Positions 1 to 9,593 are shown, numbered from the stretch's first letter. The stretch: 64,000 bases of DNA from Scytonematopsis contorta HA4267-MV1 (GCA_019359035.1 JAHHIC010000013.1:62001-126000), one strand, 5' to 3'. Notes: generated by a model from the letters alone, not told the origin. Translations and numbers: made by a program.

Positions 1-785
1 CCTGCACCGCTCCATCTCAATCCAGCTTTGTTTGTCCAGCTTTTTCGTTTTTTATTCACTGTGTCTGATGTTATTTCTTCTGATTTTGTAATTACATTTA
101 AAAAATCTTCATTTTGTTTACTATTACTTATTCCGCTAATACCAAATATTTTATGTAATTCTTTGACTGTTGCGTTTGCTGTACCAATATTAAAATAAGT
201 TTCTACTATCAGTCTTGCAACATCAGCAACAGTTAATTCTTGTTTTGTTTTTAGTAAGCATACCACTGGCTCTTGATTTAACGTATATTTGTCATATTTT
301 TCACCAGTAACTTTATAACCAAATGGTGCAAAGTAATGAGGTTTATTTTGCTGTCTTCTAACTTCGATATCTTTTTTTACCCGTAAAGATAGCATTTTGA
401 TTTCATGCTTTGCAGCAGCTAACCTGACATCAACAGATAATTCTCCACCCACACTATCTAAATCAAATGGGTCATCCAATGCTTGTACTCGGATTTGCTT
501 AGCTCTAAGTGCATCTATTAATTGATAAAAAACTATTGGTGATGCTGCAACTCTATCCAATCGCGTAAAAATAACTTTACTGACTTGACCAGGTGTTAAC
601 TTTTCGACATCCTTGATTAGCTGTAATAATCCTTTGCGCTTATCACTGGTGCGACGTTCTACATCGTAATATATCTGTGTAGCTCCTGCATCTCTGAGTC
701 GGAGCATTTGTTTAATTAATGCATCCGCATCAACAGCTTGGTCTTCTGTGCTGACACGAGCATAGCCGTAGATAGTCGATAGCAT
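1..785 (-). CDS. Large serine recombinase, XisF-like, C-terminus beyond window edge
   Basis: Reading leftward from the ATG at 785-783, 261 codons stay open to the window edge. The N-terminus carries the serine-recombinase catalytic motif YGYARVSTEDQ (Ser at about residue 11) and the arginine motif FTRLDR near residue 95, followed by a recombinase domain containing APFGYK. Enzymes of this family (XisF of the fdxN element) cut and rejoin DNA at two direct repeats and remove the DNA between them. The gene starts 119 bp from the att-like site at 904-922 and points away from it, the same geometry as the recombinase of element 1. It is probably the excisase of an element that continues to the left. 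It differs clearly from the 10210-11577 recombinase, so the two should recognise different sites. The C-terminal zinc ribbon and coiled coil are not visible. Confidence 0.88.
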   Translation of the reverse strand, partial: MLSTIYGYARVSTEDQAVDADALIKQMLRLRDAGATQIYYDVERRTSDKRKGLLQLIKDVEKLTPGQVSKVIFTRLDRVAASPIVFYQLIDALRAKQIRVQALDDPFDLDSVGGELSVDVRLAAAKHEIKMLSLRVKKDIEVRRQQNKPHYFAPFGYKVTGEKYDKYTLNQEPVVCLLKTKQELTVADVARLIVETYFNIGTANATVKELHKIFGISGISNSKQNEDFLNVITKSEEITSDTVNKKRKSWTNKAGLRWSGA

Positions 786-911
786 AAGATGTTTGGTTTT
801 GGACTAGTTGTAGTGGCTAAGGATTTCCAACAAATTAATTATCCAATCTTATGTGGGGGTGGATGTTGGTTTAATTTGGAAGTCCTTTACAAAATTACAG
901 CTTGATAGCAC
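1..911. mobile_element. Right end of a coxA-inserted element (element 3), continues left of window
   Basis: Inferred from the att-like site at 904-922 and the adjacent recombinase pointing away from it. The missing coxA 3' part (codons after about 255) should lie beyond its unseen left end. Only the right end is present here. Confidence 0.5.
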
Positions 912-922
912 CAAAACCGGAT
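904..922. repeat. att-like site joining two tandem elements
   Basis: GATAGCACCAAAACCGGAT matches 17 of 19 positions of the site inside coxA at 9662-9680, including the unbroken 12-mer CCAAAACCGGAT. Neither side of this copy reads as coxA. Both arms look element-derived, as expected at the junction of two elements integrated in tandem at one target. It lies between the element 3 recombinase and the PEP-CTERM gene. Confidence 0.6.
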
Positions 923-941
923 ATTGTTTGATTATTCATTT

Positions 942-1745
942 TCATTTTTTGCGTCTTAGTGAAATACTGACTACCCCGGAACAGAAAAGCAAAGCTATCA
1001 AACCCGAAGATTCAGGTACTGTAACTCTTGCTTCATTTCTCTTAAACTCCACAAGAGCTAAATTAATTTTGTTAGCAAAAGTACGTTTAAAAAAACCTTG
1101 AATAGAAGCTTGTGTAGATTCTTTTTTGCTACCTGTACTTATCATAGTAATTGAATCTTTTACAGTAACTTTGTCACTTGTATCAAAGTTAAGAAAATCA
1201 CTATTGTTTGACGTATTTAATCCTGCTCTTAGGCTAAAGAAGTCAAAAAGAGTATTTGTATCAGCATCGAATAAACCGAAAAATATGTTCCCGTTAGCTT
1301 TTGCGCTCTCCACTGCAGGGTTATCTATTGATGCTTCTAGGTTTAAATCAGCAGTGAAGTCAAAAGAAAAAGTAGTATTTTCAGCAATCTTAAAGATTCC
1401 TTTGAGGTCAGCAACACTTTCTGCTAATCCTAAGTAATGTTTACCTGTACCCGAAGCAGTACTCCTAGATAGATTTGATGCTTTAAACCTAGCTGTATCA
1501 AAAAGAGCATTCGCATCCGCATTCGCTGTAACATTCCCATTTCCATTACTAGCTAACGTAACTGTGTTGGTATTACCATTGGTAAAAATATCTTCAGGAA
1601 TTTGATTAAAATTTACAAACTTGAACGTTGATTGAGATAAAGCAAAAGTCGCAGCATAACAAGGTGATGAAATGACTACAGAACTTGCCACCAGTGATGT
1701 AGAAACTAGTGAAACAATCTTAGAAAAATTTAAATGATTACTCAT
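942..1745 (-). CDS. PEP-CTERM sorted exported protein
   Basis: This 267-residue protein has a signal peptide (hydrophobic segment about residues 10-30, ending SSPCYAA). Its C-terminus is typical of PEP-CTERM proteins: VPESSG, a hydrophobic stretch, and the basic tail RRKK. Proteins of this class are exported, processed by an exosortase and placed on the cell surface or in extracellular polymer. The middle is rich in Asn, Ala, Ser and Thr with no enzyme motif I recognise. It is the last gene of the minus-strand cassette in element 2, separated from the upstream peptide gene by a 28-bp palindrome, so it may have its own promoter. A surface role is likely; the exact function is unknown. Confidence 0.8.
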   Translation of the reverse strand: MSNHLNFSKIVSLVSTSLVASSVVISSPCYAATFALSQSTFKFVNFNQIPEDIFTNGNTNTVTLASNGNGNVTANADANALFDTARFKASNLSRSTASGTGKHYLGLAESVADLKGIFKIAENTTFSFDFTADLNLEASIDNPAVESAKANGNIFFGLFDADTNTLFDFFSLRAGLNTSNNSDFLNFDTSDKVTVKDSITMISTGSKKESTQASIQGFFKRTFANKINLALVEFKRNEARVTVPESSGLIALLFCSGVVSISLRRKK

Positions 1746-1919
1746 TGGGTCTGTATTAATACTATTTTCTCAAAGAAAAAACTTACTTTTTACACAAGCA
1801 TTTTTCACAGTTAAGAATAATACGAAGCCTTCATCAGTAACCTATTTTTTACTAAATGTTACAGTTATTTTACTAAAACTTTAAACAAATCACTAAAATA
1901 CAAATTTTTCATAAAGTCT

Positions 1920-1947
1920 GTAGAGACGTTACATGTAACGTCTCTAC
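1920..1947. repeat. Perfect 28-bp palindrome
   Basis: The half GTAGAGACGTTACA is followed by its exact reverse complement. Palindromes of the GTAGAGACGTT...AACGTCTCTAC type are common dispersed repeats in cyanobacteria. It lies between the double-glycine peptide gene and the PEP-CTERM gene and could form a hairpin that ends or attenuates the upstream transcript. Confidence 0.75.
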
Positions 1948-2008
1948 TTCAGTCATTTCACATGGTAGTTTTGATTGCACCTTGTATTCTCAGCAAATGA
2001 CAAACACC

Positions 2009-2299
2009 CTAAAAACGTGCAGTTGCATTTGCATAGCTTGAAGTATATACAGTCCCATCAGATGCAGCACCGCTTGCAGCACCAGCTACAGCACCACCAG
2101 CATTAGCGTAAGTATTAGCTATGATTCTGTATCCACTACCATCGTTGTAAGCAAACCAGGAACCTGAATATTGTGCATAGGTGTCAGCGCTAAAACTGTT
2201 TGATACACTTGCTACAGTTCTGCTTCCCCCCTGCACTTGATTGCTACTAGAAAGCTCACTTTCAAAAAAACTTATGTCAGTAATTTTCAATTGACTCAT
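2009..2299 (-). CDS. Double-glycine leader peptide A
   Basis: A 96-residue precursor. The leader MSQLKITDISFFES...QVQGG ends in Gly-Gly, the cut site of C39-type peptidases, and resembles the leader of its neighbour (shared I-x-D-I-S-x-x-E-S pattern). The predicted mature part, about 71 residues, is rich in Ala, Ser, Gly, Tyr and Asn with SYANA/TYANA repeats and no cysteine, which argues against disulfide or lanthionine bridges. The start has a GAGGG ribosome-binding site just upstream. The peptidase-containing exporter at 5546-8629 is the obvious processor. Whether the product is a toxin, a signal or a surface polymer cannot be read from the sequence. Confidence 0.75.
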   Translation of the reverse strand: MSQLKITDISFFESELSSSNQVQGGSRTVASVSNSFSADTYAQYSGSWFAYNDGSGYRIIANTYANAGGAVAGAASGAASDGTVYTSSYANATARF

Positions 2300-2323
2300 G
2301 TTGCCCTCTTTTAAAAGAAGTAT

Positions 2324-2356
2324 ATCGCTGAAAGTAATTAAAAAACTTTCAGCGAT
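2324..2356 (-). promoter_or_regulatory. Stem-loop between the two peptide genes
   Basis: A perfect 12-bp stem, ATCGCTGAAAGT paired with ACTTTCAGCGAT, around a 9-base AT loop. It sits in the 96-bp gap after peptide B and just upstream of the ribosome-binding site of peptide A on the transcribed minus strand. There is no good T-run after it in that direction, so attenuation, RNA processing or stabilisation of the upstream message is more likely than full termination. Confidence 0.65.
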
Positions 2357-2395
2357 TTTGATTGTCAGAGTTTGTCGATTGGCTGCTAACTAACT

Positions 2396-2635
2396 TTAAT
2401 TAGCACTCGAACTGGAAGAAGCGCCTGAGTTAGCTGTATAGCTTGATGGCTGATAGTAATAGTAGCCGTAGTAGCTAGGAGAGTAATAAGCATTGGTATA
2501 CGTGCTAGTCGATGTGCCAGCAAAGTTCTGACCGTTAGCATATGCATTCGCGTAAGAGTTTGCAACTGCTAATCCACCTACCACGCTATTCTCTTCAGCA
2601 ACAGATTCTAAGTGAGAGATATCAGAAATAATCAT
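2396..2635 (-). CDS. Double-glycine leader peptide B
   Basis: A 79-residue precursor with a 21-residue leader, MIISDISHLES...NSVVGG, ending in Gly-Gly. The predicted mature peptide is low in complexity and very rich in Tyr, Ser, Ala and Asn (SYANAYAN, YYGYYYYQ, SSSSSAN), with no Cys or Lys. The start is fixed by a strong AGGAG site just upstream. It shares leader pattern and composition with peptide A, so the pair are probably paralogues. It is encoded downstream of PpiC, HlyD and exporter genes on the same strand, after a 283-bp gap that may hold its own promoter. Confidence 0.75.
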   Translation of the reverse strand: MIISDISHLESVAEENSVVGGLAVANSYANAYANGQNFAGTSTSTYTNAYYSPSYYGYYYYQPSSYTANSGASSSSSAN

Positions 2636-2918
2636 AAGATTCTCCTGGGAATTGTAAAAAGATTGATTGGTTCGTCGCTAAATTTATTTGTTTTACCGAC
2701 ATCTATAATCTAACGCAAAAAAAATGTTTTGTACAATCAAATTCAATATTTTTTTATTATTTTTTTGAGTATTCTTTAGAGACAAAATAGATTATTATTA
2801 AGCATGACAAAAAACCTATATATTGCTATTTTTGAAGTTTTTAGCTTTAATAAATAAAGCCAAAAAGCTCTACAAACAAACTTTATAGGGCATTGAGGAG
2901 ATATTTTATTTAGCAGTT

Positions 2919-3716
2919 TTAGTTATTCATGTCAGCATTTACTTTGATGTTACTTTGATTTACTGAATAATTACTATCCAAATTTTCTTTAATTACAATT
3001 TTTAGTTGTTCACTTTGTTGTTTTAACCAAGCTACAAATAAATCTTGCTGAATTTGGGCACGCAGTTGTTCATCTAACTTTGGGTGAATGATTTTCTCAA
3101 CCCAAATTAGATACACTCCTTGAGATGTTTCAATAGGTTTAAGAATTTCGGGTGCATTGGCAGCGAAAATAGAGGAAGCAATAACAGGTGGAAAATCCTT
3201 ACGACAGCGAATTCCCTGATACCCCCATGTATGTGTAAGTTCTTGATTTTGAATATATTTACGCGCAATATCGGGGAAACTAATTTCATCTTCTTTTAGA
3301 GCATAAAACAATTCCAAAGCCAAGTCTTTACTATCTAAGACAATTTCATAGGTGGCTGCTGCAACATAATCAAGTTGGTGTGCAAAAAAGAAGGTTTCTA
3401 CTTGTTTGGCAAATAAATGATTCGCTAATTTTGCAGTAAGTACACTAGCGTGAACTATTTCTTCAAATTCATCAAGTGATAAATTATGTGTTTTTAACCA
3501 TATCCAAGTATCACTAGCTTTTACAAGTTTTTTAGCTAATCGCAGGTTATCTCCTGCTTGCTGAAGCTCTTCTGACTCTACTTTAATACCATTACTAGCC
3601 GCAGCATCTGCAATAATTTTACGAGCAGCAATCGCTTCAAGCACATTTGGTATCTGACATTCAAATCTAATATGGCGAATGATGTCTTGATGAGAAATAC
3701 TTAAAACGTTTGACAT
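2919..3716 (-). CDS. PpiC/SurA-type peptidylprolyl isomerase of the export cassette
   Basis: A 265-residue protein. Residues about 140-235 look like a parvulin-type rotamase domain (WGYQGIRCRKDFPP, then AANAPEILKPIETSQGVYLI), preceded by an alpha-helical SurA-like N-terminal part. There is no signal peptide or membrane segment, so it probably acts in the cytoplasm or is exported without a leader. Isomerases of this type are encoded beside HlyD and peptidase-containing ABC exporters in cyanobacteria and are thought to help fold or present the cargo. The gene starts at 3716 with AGGAAAT just upstream and is 111 bp downstream of the HlyD gene. Confidence 0.8.
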   Translation of the reverse strand: MSNVLSISHQDIIRHIRFECQIPNVLEAIAARKIIADAAASNGIKVESEELQQAGDNLRLAKKLVKASDTWIWLKTHNLSLDEFEEIVHASVLTAKLANHLFAKQVETFFFAHQLDYVAAATYEIVLDSKDLALELFYALKEDEISFPDIARKYIQNQELTHTWGYQGIRCRKDFPPVIASSIFAANAPEILKPIETSQGVYLIWVEKIIHPKLDEQLRAQIQQDLFVAWLKQQSEQLKIVIKENLDSNYSVNQSNIKVNADMNN

Positions 3717-3827
3717 GATGCATTTCCTCCATGATGAAAATTCATAGTTTAGATTTTGGATTTTGGACTTTATACTGTATATTTTGTCTAAGCTGTAGAA
3801 GTGTAAATAATTTAAAATTTATTTTCA

Positions 3828-5390
3828 CTAAAGCTCTAAACCTCCTTTTTGCAGCTTCTTAAAAGGGTCTAAGATTAAATCAACTATGCGACGTTGACGG
3901 ATAATTATTTCTGCTGTCGTCGTTTGACCCGGAGTTAAACGAGTTGATTTATTTCCAGTCTGGATATAAGACTGGTCTGGAGCGATTTTTAACTCAAAAG
4001 TTTCTATCTTGCCTTGGATAGTTTCTTTAACTTTAGAATCTGGTGCTACCCATATCACCCGTCCAGATACCACTCCATATTCTTGGAATGGATAAGCATC
4101 AAACTTGATTTTGACTTTTTTCCCTACTTGTAAGAAACCACTGTGAAGGCTTGGCATTTCGGCTCTTAGTACTTGAGAACTATTTTTCGGTGCAATTTGA
4201 GCAATCATTTGTCCACGTTGCACTACAGCTCCTGCTTTTTCGATAGGTAATGCAAAAATCACTCCATCAATTGGTGAACGTACTACTCGTTGTCGTAGTT
4301 GCAGGTTAATGGAAGCAATCTGAGTTTGAGTTTGAGCAATTTCCGATTGCGTTGCAGAAATTTGTGTTTGCAGTTGTTTGAGCTGTTCTTGATTTTTTAG
4401 TAGTGTTAACTTACCTGCGTGAACAACGGTTTGATAACTGCTTTGCTGCTCTTGTAATCTTAGTTTCGCTTGTTTAACATCAGAAAGAGCTTGATTCATA
4501 ACCGCTTGATAACGAGTTTTTTCTTCTTGCAAACGCAGCTGTGCTTGTTGGGAAGCAGATTTTGCTTGCAGCTGCAATCTTTGGCTTTCTTCTGCAATTT
4601 TTTGTAGTTCCACAACTTTGATTTGGGGAATTGCTCCAGATTGCACTAGTGGATAATAGCGTTGAAGTTCAGTTAAATCCCTGTTTAAACGACTATTGAT
4701 TAATTTTTCAGCAGTCTGACTGGAACTGAGGTTATGCTGTGCTTGTTCTACGAGATATAGTTTTTCTAATTTCTGTAGATTATAAGTACTTTGTTTATCA
4801 TCAAGATTTTGCTGCTGTTGATTAACTTGAGCAATCTTTTCTGATTCTTGAGCCTGGTTTTGCTGCTCTAGCTGATTAATTGTCAGTACGAGTTGGCTTT
4901 TGAGTAGCTCTAATTGTGAGTGCTGATGCTGCAAACCTTCCAACTTTGCTTGTGCTTGCTGAAGTTCATTTCGGACTAAATCAGCCTCTAACTCTAGCAA
5001 GACCTGTCCTGCTTTTACGGTTTCGCCTTCTTTTACCTTAACAACAGTCACACTTCCGCTGGCTATACTGTCTAATCTCAACGTTGTTTCTAGTGGTTCT
5101 AAACGACCTCTAGCACTACCAGTCTCATCGATTTTTGATAGCATTATCCAAGGTAAAACAATTATCGTAAAGCCAATAAGCAGATATAACAAAGAGCGAC
5201 TCCAAGGACGTGGTAAGGTATCCAGCAGTTCTTCAGTGCCATAAAACAAATCATTGGTACTATTGTCATCTTCTATATGCTTATCTTCTGTATACTTATG
5301 TTCCTTTTGTTTATATTCTGTGTAACTTTTATACTTGTACTGTCCTGTGTCAACGAACGCAGAGGATGAATTTTGGTATGAGTACGGCAT
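3828..5390 (-). CDS. HlyD-family membrane fusion protein
   Basis: This 520-residue adaptor links an inner-membrane ABC exporter to the outer-membrane channel. It has a cytoplasmic N-terminal tail rich in Tyr, Lys and Glu, one membrane segment at about residues 65-85 (YLLIGFTIIVLPWIML), a lipoyl/biotinyl-like half (SVTVVKVKEGETVKAGQ), a long Gln-rich coiled coil (about residues 125-365) and a second lipoyl half (VRSPIDGVIF). I choose the ATG at 5390 (MPYSYQ), preceded by TTGGGAG, over an upstream in-frame TTG at 5411. It lies between the exporter and PpiC genes on the same strand. TolC is not encoded nearby. Confidence 0.88.
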   Translation of the reverse strand: MPYSYQNSSSAFVDTGQYKYKSYTEYKQKEHKYTEDKHIEDDNSTNDLFYGTEELLDTLPRPWSRSLLYLLIGFTIIVLPWIMLSKIDETGSARGRLEPLETTLRLDSIASGSVTVVKVKEGETVKAGQVLLELEADLVRNELQQAQAKLEGLQHQHSQLELLKSQLVLTINQLEQQNQAQESEKIAQVNQQQQNLDDKQSTYNLQKLEKLYLVEQAQHNLSSSQTAEKLINSRLNRDLTELQRYYPLVQSGAIPQIKVVELQKIAEESQRLQLQAKSASQQAQLRLQEEKTRYQAVMNQALSDVKQAKLRLQEQQSSYQTVVHAGKLTLLKNQEQLKQLQTQISATQSEIAQTQTQIASINLQLRQRVVRSPIDGVIFALPIEKAGAVVQRGQMIAQIAPKNSSQVLRAEMPSLHSGFLQVGKKVKIKFDAYPFQEYGVVSGRVIWVAPDSKVKETIQGKIETFELKIAPDQSYIQTGNKSTRLTPGQTTTAEIIIRQRRIVDLILDPFKKLQKGGLEL

Positions 5391-5545
5391 AGCTTGACTC
5401 CCAAGATGCAATGAGAAAAAAGATTAGTAATTCTTATTAGAATAGTTTTATAGATGAACCCTCAATACCTTCATATACTTAATTGGTTTGCTTACAGTCT
5501 TTTTATTGAAGTTCCTTGTTAGATTTTGCAAGTTTTTGGTTTTAT

Positions 5546-8500
5546 CTAGCTTGTATGAGCTAGCTGTTGTTGATTAAGGTAGCAGTAATGACTTCTTGCT
5601 TTGATTAATTCGTCATGAGTGCCGCTTTCAACCAATACACCACGGTCTAAAACTAAAATTAGGTCTGCATTACGTATGGTGGAAAGACGATGAGCAATAA
5701 TTATGGTTGTTCGTCCCTTAAAAATAGTTTTGAGATTATTTTGAATAATTCGCTCCGACTCGCTATCAAGACTACTAGTAGCTTCGTCAAAAATGAGCAA
5801 ACGAGGATTACCAAGCAAAGCACGAGCTATAGCTAATCTTTGCCGTTGTCCCCCTGATAACATTCCACCACCTTCACCAATTTGGGTTTCATAGCCCATC
5901 GGTAATCGTTGAATAAATTCGTCCGCACCAGCTAGATGTGCAGCAGTAATAATCTCTTCTTGAGTTGCTTGTGGATGAGCGATGCTTAAATTTTCTCCGA
6001 TTGTACCACCAAACAAAAAAGTATCTTGGTCTACAACACCTATTTGCTCTCGTAATGATTTGAGAGAAATATTAGTTATATCTTGACCATCGATTAAAAC
6101 TTTTCCTTCAGTAGCAGGATATAAACCCAAAATCAACTTAGAAAGGGTTGTTTTTCCAGAACCGCTACGTCCCACAACAGCCACAGTTTTCTCTGGTAGG
6201 ACTTCAAAGTTAATATTTTCTAGCACGTTAATGTCACTTTCATTACTATAACGAAATGTAACATTTTCAAAACGAATATGACCCTTCAAATACGATAAAT
6301 ATTGGCGGGTTTGGTGTTTTAAATCTTCTTCTGGCTCCGCGTCCAAAACATCATTAATGCGTTCGGCAGAAATCATAACTTCTTGTAATTGATTCCATAA
6401 CACCGAGAGCCGTTGAAAAGGAAGAATTACATTGCCTAACAACATGTTAAAAGCAATTAATTGCCCAATTGTTAGTTGGTTTTGAATCACCAAATAAGCA
6501 CCAAACCAGAGTAATCCCGCTGATAGAAGCGATTCAATAGTAGAACTAAAAAGAGAAAAGCGGTTAACAAGAACCTGTCCTGCAAAGCTTTTTTTCACCG
6601 CACGTCCTAGCAGTTCCTCCCAACGCCAACGCACTGTCTGCTCTATTGCCATTGAGCGGATAGAGCGAATACCTGTAAGAATTTGAATCAAATAACTATT
6701 TTCTTCGGTCGTGGCATTAAAAATCTCTCTGGAAATACGACGTAACAGAGGCGTTGCTACCAAAGCTAAGGTAAAGAATGGTGGTACAATCAGCAGCACA
6801 AGCAATGCTAAAGACCAACTGTACCAAAACATTAATCCCAGATAGATAAATACTGTTAGTAAATCCAAAATTATTGACAGTGCCTCTCCTGTAAGAAAGC
6901 GCTGAATTTTATGATTTTCTTGGATACGAGAAACAATATCGCCAACGTAACGCGATTCAAAATACGCTAATGGTAGTCGTAAAGTATGTTTAATAAAGCC
7001 GACTAGTAATGCTATAGAAATGCGATTAGCGGTATGGTCTAAAAGATATTGCCGCAATCCGTTCATCACCACACGAAACAAACTAAAAATTACTAACCCT
7101 ATTCCAACAGCATTTAAAGTTAGGGTACTCCCTTGGACAATCACTCTATCTAATAATAGCTGAGTAAATAGGGGCGTTACTAGTCCAAAAACCTGAATCA
7201 ACACCGAAGTAATTAACACTTCCAGCAACACGCGACTATGAGGTGCAATTAACTCCATAAACTTCCAAAACGACTGACTGGCTTCCCCCTTTTCTTTAAG
7301 TAAGGCTGTGGGCTGTATTAATAATGCATAACCACTCCAACTAGCTTGAAATTCGTCACTTGTCAAAGTGAGTTGACCTATAGCAGGGTCACCAACAATT
7401 ACTCGTTTTTTAGTAATTTCGTAAACAACAATGTAATGTTTACCCTCCCAGTGAGCTATCAAGGGTAGAGGCTGTTGTGCTAGCTTATCAAGACTAGCTT
7501 TGACTGGTCGGGTCGCAAATCCGACGGCTTCCGCTGAAGAAGCAAGACTCCTGAGCGATACCCCACTACGGTTGGTGTTAGCTAAATCTCGCACCATATT
7601 AATAGATAACTGTTTGTCCCAGTAACGACCTATCATTACCAAACAGGCAGCTCCACAATCAGAAGCGCTTTGTTGTGCGAAGAAGGGATAGCGTTTAACT
7701 AGACGTTGCCAAGAGTGTCTTATTCTCACCTTAGGACTGGGAAAATAAAGACGTTGAGGTTTTGGCTTCGGCTTTGGTTTTAGTTCTGATGTTGTCAACG
7801 GAAAGGGAACGACATTTTTTTGATAAGCTTGTTTTTTCCGCTCCTGATTGCTGGGATAATTGTGTTGCTCAACATCTATTTGGCACTCTTGCTCGTCTAT
7901 AAATTCTGCCAAACTAGGACAGTGAGTAATAGCTGTTTGCCAATCAGAGTTACTCAGGCTGTAGACGACCGTTGGTTGCTTTACTTGCCAACTATCCGCT
8001 TTAGTAGTTTCGTATTTTTTGGTTTCATATATATCCCCAGGTGTCAGCTTCCTTGCATCAGAATGTACTAGCTCTCCTCGTTGTAGTATCAATAACTTAG
8101 TATTTTGAAATAGTTTCGCATTCAATAATCCCACTTCTAAAGAGTGACGTTGAAATAAGGGTAGTGCTTCGAGCATTCCCAAAAAAGAAATATTATTGTG
8201 CTGGTAGTTCTGAAAACACAACAGCAGTAAATTCCAAAATTCTGCACGTTCTAGTAAGCGAGCGTATATTGATGGATATTTTTCCCATAGAGTTTTTAGC
8301 GTATCACCTCTGACGTAGCACAATTGCAAGTTTGCCGACGCTCTAGCTGTGTAAGGCAAGAATCCGTCTCCAGGAAACAGAGTGACTTCACCAAATGACG
8401 ACCCCATACCAAAAGTGGCGATTAAGTTATCTACATTGTCTAGAAGCCTGACTTTTCCAGCCAAGACTATATAAATTCCAGGATTCGCATCTGTTGCTTG

Positions 8501-8629
8501 CCAAAATTTGCAAGAAAAAGATGGTTGAATAATTTCTACGGACTTTAAATAGATGTCAAGTTCGCTTGGTGATAGCGACTTGTCTAAGTTAGTAGCGATT
8601 TGCTCGCTTAAGTATTGTTTTGTAAACAA
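5546..8629 (-). CDS. Peptidase-containing ABC exporter with cyclic-nucleotide-binding-like N-terminus
   Basis: This 1027-residue protein should cut double-glycine leaders and export the peptides. Order: a cNMP-binding-like region (about 1-250, GSSFGEVTLFPG), a C39 peptidase domain (about 310-440) with the full triad visible (Cys325 in SDCGAAC, His in EGKHYIVV, Asp in VGDPAIG), a six-helix membrane domain (about 455-740), and an ATPase domain with Walker A GRSGSGKTT, signature LSGGQRQR, Walker B LLIFDEATSSLD and an AHRLST switch. Nothing essential is missing. HetC, the exporter needed early in heterocyst differentiation, has the same architecture, but gene context (HlyD, PpiC, two peptides) points to a peptide secretion system. 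It is the first gene of the cassette. Confidence 0.92.
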   Translation of the reverse strand: MFTKQYLSEQIATNLDKSLSPSELDIYLKSVEIIQPSFSCKFWQATDANPGIYIVLAGKVRLLDNVDNLIATFGMGSSFGEVTLFPGDGFLPYTARASANLQLCYVRGDTLKTLWEKYPSIYARLLERAEFWNLLLLCFQNYQHNNISFLGMLEALPLFQRHSLEVGLLNAKLFQNTKLLILQRGELVHSDARKLTPGDIYETKKYETTKADSWQVKQPTVVYSLSNSDWQTAITHCPSLAEFIDEQECQIDVEQHNYPSNQERKKQAYQKNVVPFPLTTSELKPKPKPKPQRLYFPSPKVRIRHSWQRLVKRYPFFAQQSASDCGAACLVMIGRYWDKQLSINMVRDLANTNRSGVSLRSLASSAEAVGFATRPVKASLDKLAQQPLPLIAHWEGKHYIVVYEITKKRVIVGDPAIGQLTLTSDEFQASWSGYALLIQPTALLKEKGEASQSFWKFMELIAPHSRVLLEVLITSVLIQVFGLVTPLFTQLLLDRVIVQGSTLTLNAVGIGLVIFSLFRVVMNGLRQYLLDHTANRISIALLVGFIKHTLRLPLAYFESRYVGDIVSRIQENHKIQRFLTGEALSIILDLLTVFIYLGLMFWYSWSLALLVLLIVPPFFTLALVATPLLRRISREIFNATTEENSYLIQILTGIRSIRSMAIEQTVRWRWEELLGRAVKKSFAGQVLVNRFSLFSSTIESLLSAGLLWFGAYLVIQNQLTIGQLIAFNMLLGNVILPFQRLSVLWNQLQEVMISAERINDVLDAEPEEDLKHQTRQYLSYLKGHIRFENVTFRYSNESDINVLENINFEVLPEKTVAVVGRSGSGKTTLSKLILGLYPATEGKVLIDGQDITNISLKSLREQIGVVDQDTFLFGGTIGENLSIAHPQATQEEIITAAHLAGADEFIQRLPMGYETQIGEGGGMLSGGQRQRLAIARALLGNPRLLIFDEATSSLDSESERIIQNNLKTIFKGRTTIIIAHRLSTIRNADLILVLDRGVLVESGTHDELIKARSHYCYLNQQQLAHTS

Positions 8630-9593
8630 GGATGTATACCCTTCTTTTGACTAAAAATTAAGTATTAAATCAAAATGCAAAACAAAAAGTGATAGAAGCT
8701 TTTAAAGTTAATAAAAATGTAACAAAAAGTAATTTTAGAGCTTGTGCCACTTTGTCTACATTCAGCTGTACCGATTATAAAGAACCCAAACGAGTTCAAC
8801 CTTCAAAATTGAGATTTAAATAAAGGAGTTATTAACCATTAATTCTCAATTTTAAATTTTGAAATATGTTGATTAGGTTGAGGTATTTATGGCAAGACGC
8901 CACACTACGCAAACACATTCACAGAGTGTTCCGTATAGCCGGAATAGTCTCCACCTACGAATACTCAAAGCCATTGTAGTATTGGGCAGACTTAGCTAAC
9001 GCGAAGCTTCACCTTAGTGATATCTATATCCAGCTATCGGACGCTTTTGCTTTTGCATTACGTCTCAAAAAGTATTAAATTTGCTTTTTGTAAAAATTAA
9101 ACAAATCTACAGCATTTGTTTGGAACGCTTGCACCCTTCAGTCTAAGCCTGAGTCATTAAAAGTTTAAGATAATCTCTGCTTTGTTAAAGACCGAAGCAG
9201 CGCAAAGTTTGAATCCGCAGTTAAAGTCAACTGCTAAGTGATAGCTATTTACTTTACATCGTAAATTCATATGATAACTATATCACATCGTCAACAGTTA
9301 TATTTATACACAAGCGAATATTTACATAAACTTAAAATTAATTTTTGTAACAAGAGAATTTTTTGCTCGTTCTGCGAATCGTAAGTAAACAACAAGCAAG
9401 GAATCTAATATAAAGGCTCAAAACTAACCAAATCAGGCAATTTAAAAGTCACAATAATTGTCACCTCAATTCCTTTGCAGCAGGTTTCTGATGATAATTA
9501 CTTAGAATAAAAATAATCAGTAATTTCAGCATAAAATATTATACACTGTATAAACTAGTATTCCACCACGGCAATTATGGGGTTATTAAGTAG
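8630..9593. other. Long non-coding stretch upstream of the exporter gene
   Basis: About 960 bp without a convincing gene. It holds the leader and presumably the promoter of the minus-strand export cassette. A 37-codon plus-strand reading frame at 8889 has no supported function. I could not find a decayed recombinase here, although this is where element 2 would be expected to carry one. Confidence 0.5.

Noticed and set aside
904-922. This site as the true coxA-side end of element 2
   Set aside because: The minus-strand sequence beyond it does not encode the next coxA residues (YQHLFW expected) but leads into a recombinase gene, so it cannot be the gene-element junction.
853-1101. Plus-strand 82-codon frame over the PEP-CTERM gene end
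   Set aside because: It is antisense to a clear gene and crosses the att-like site; no protein features.
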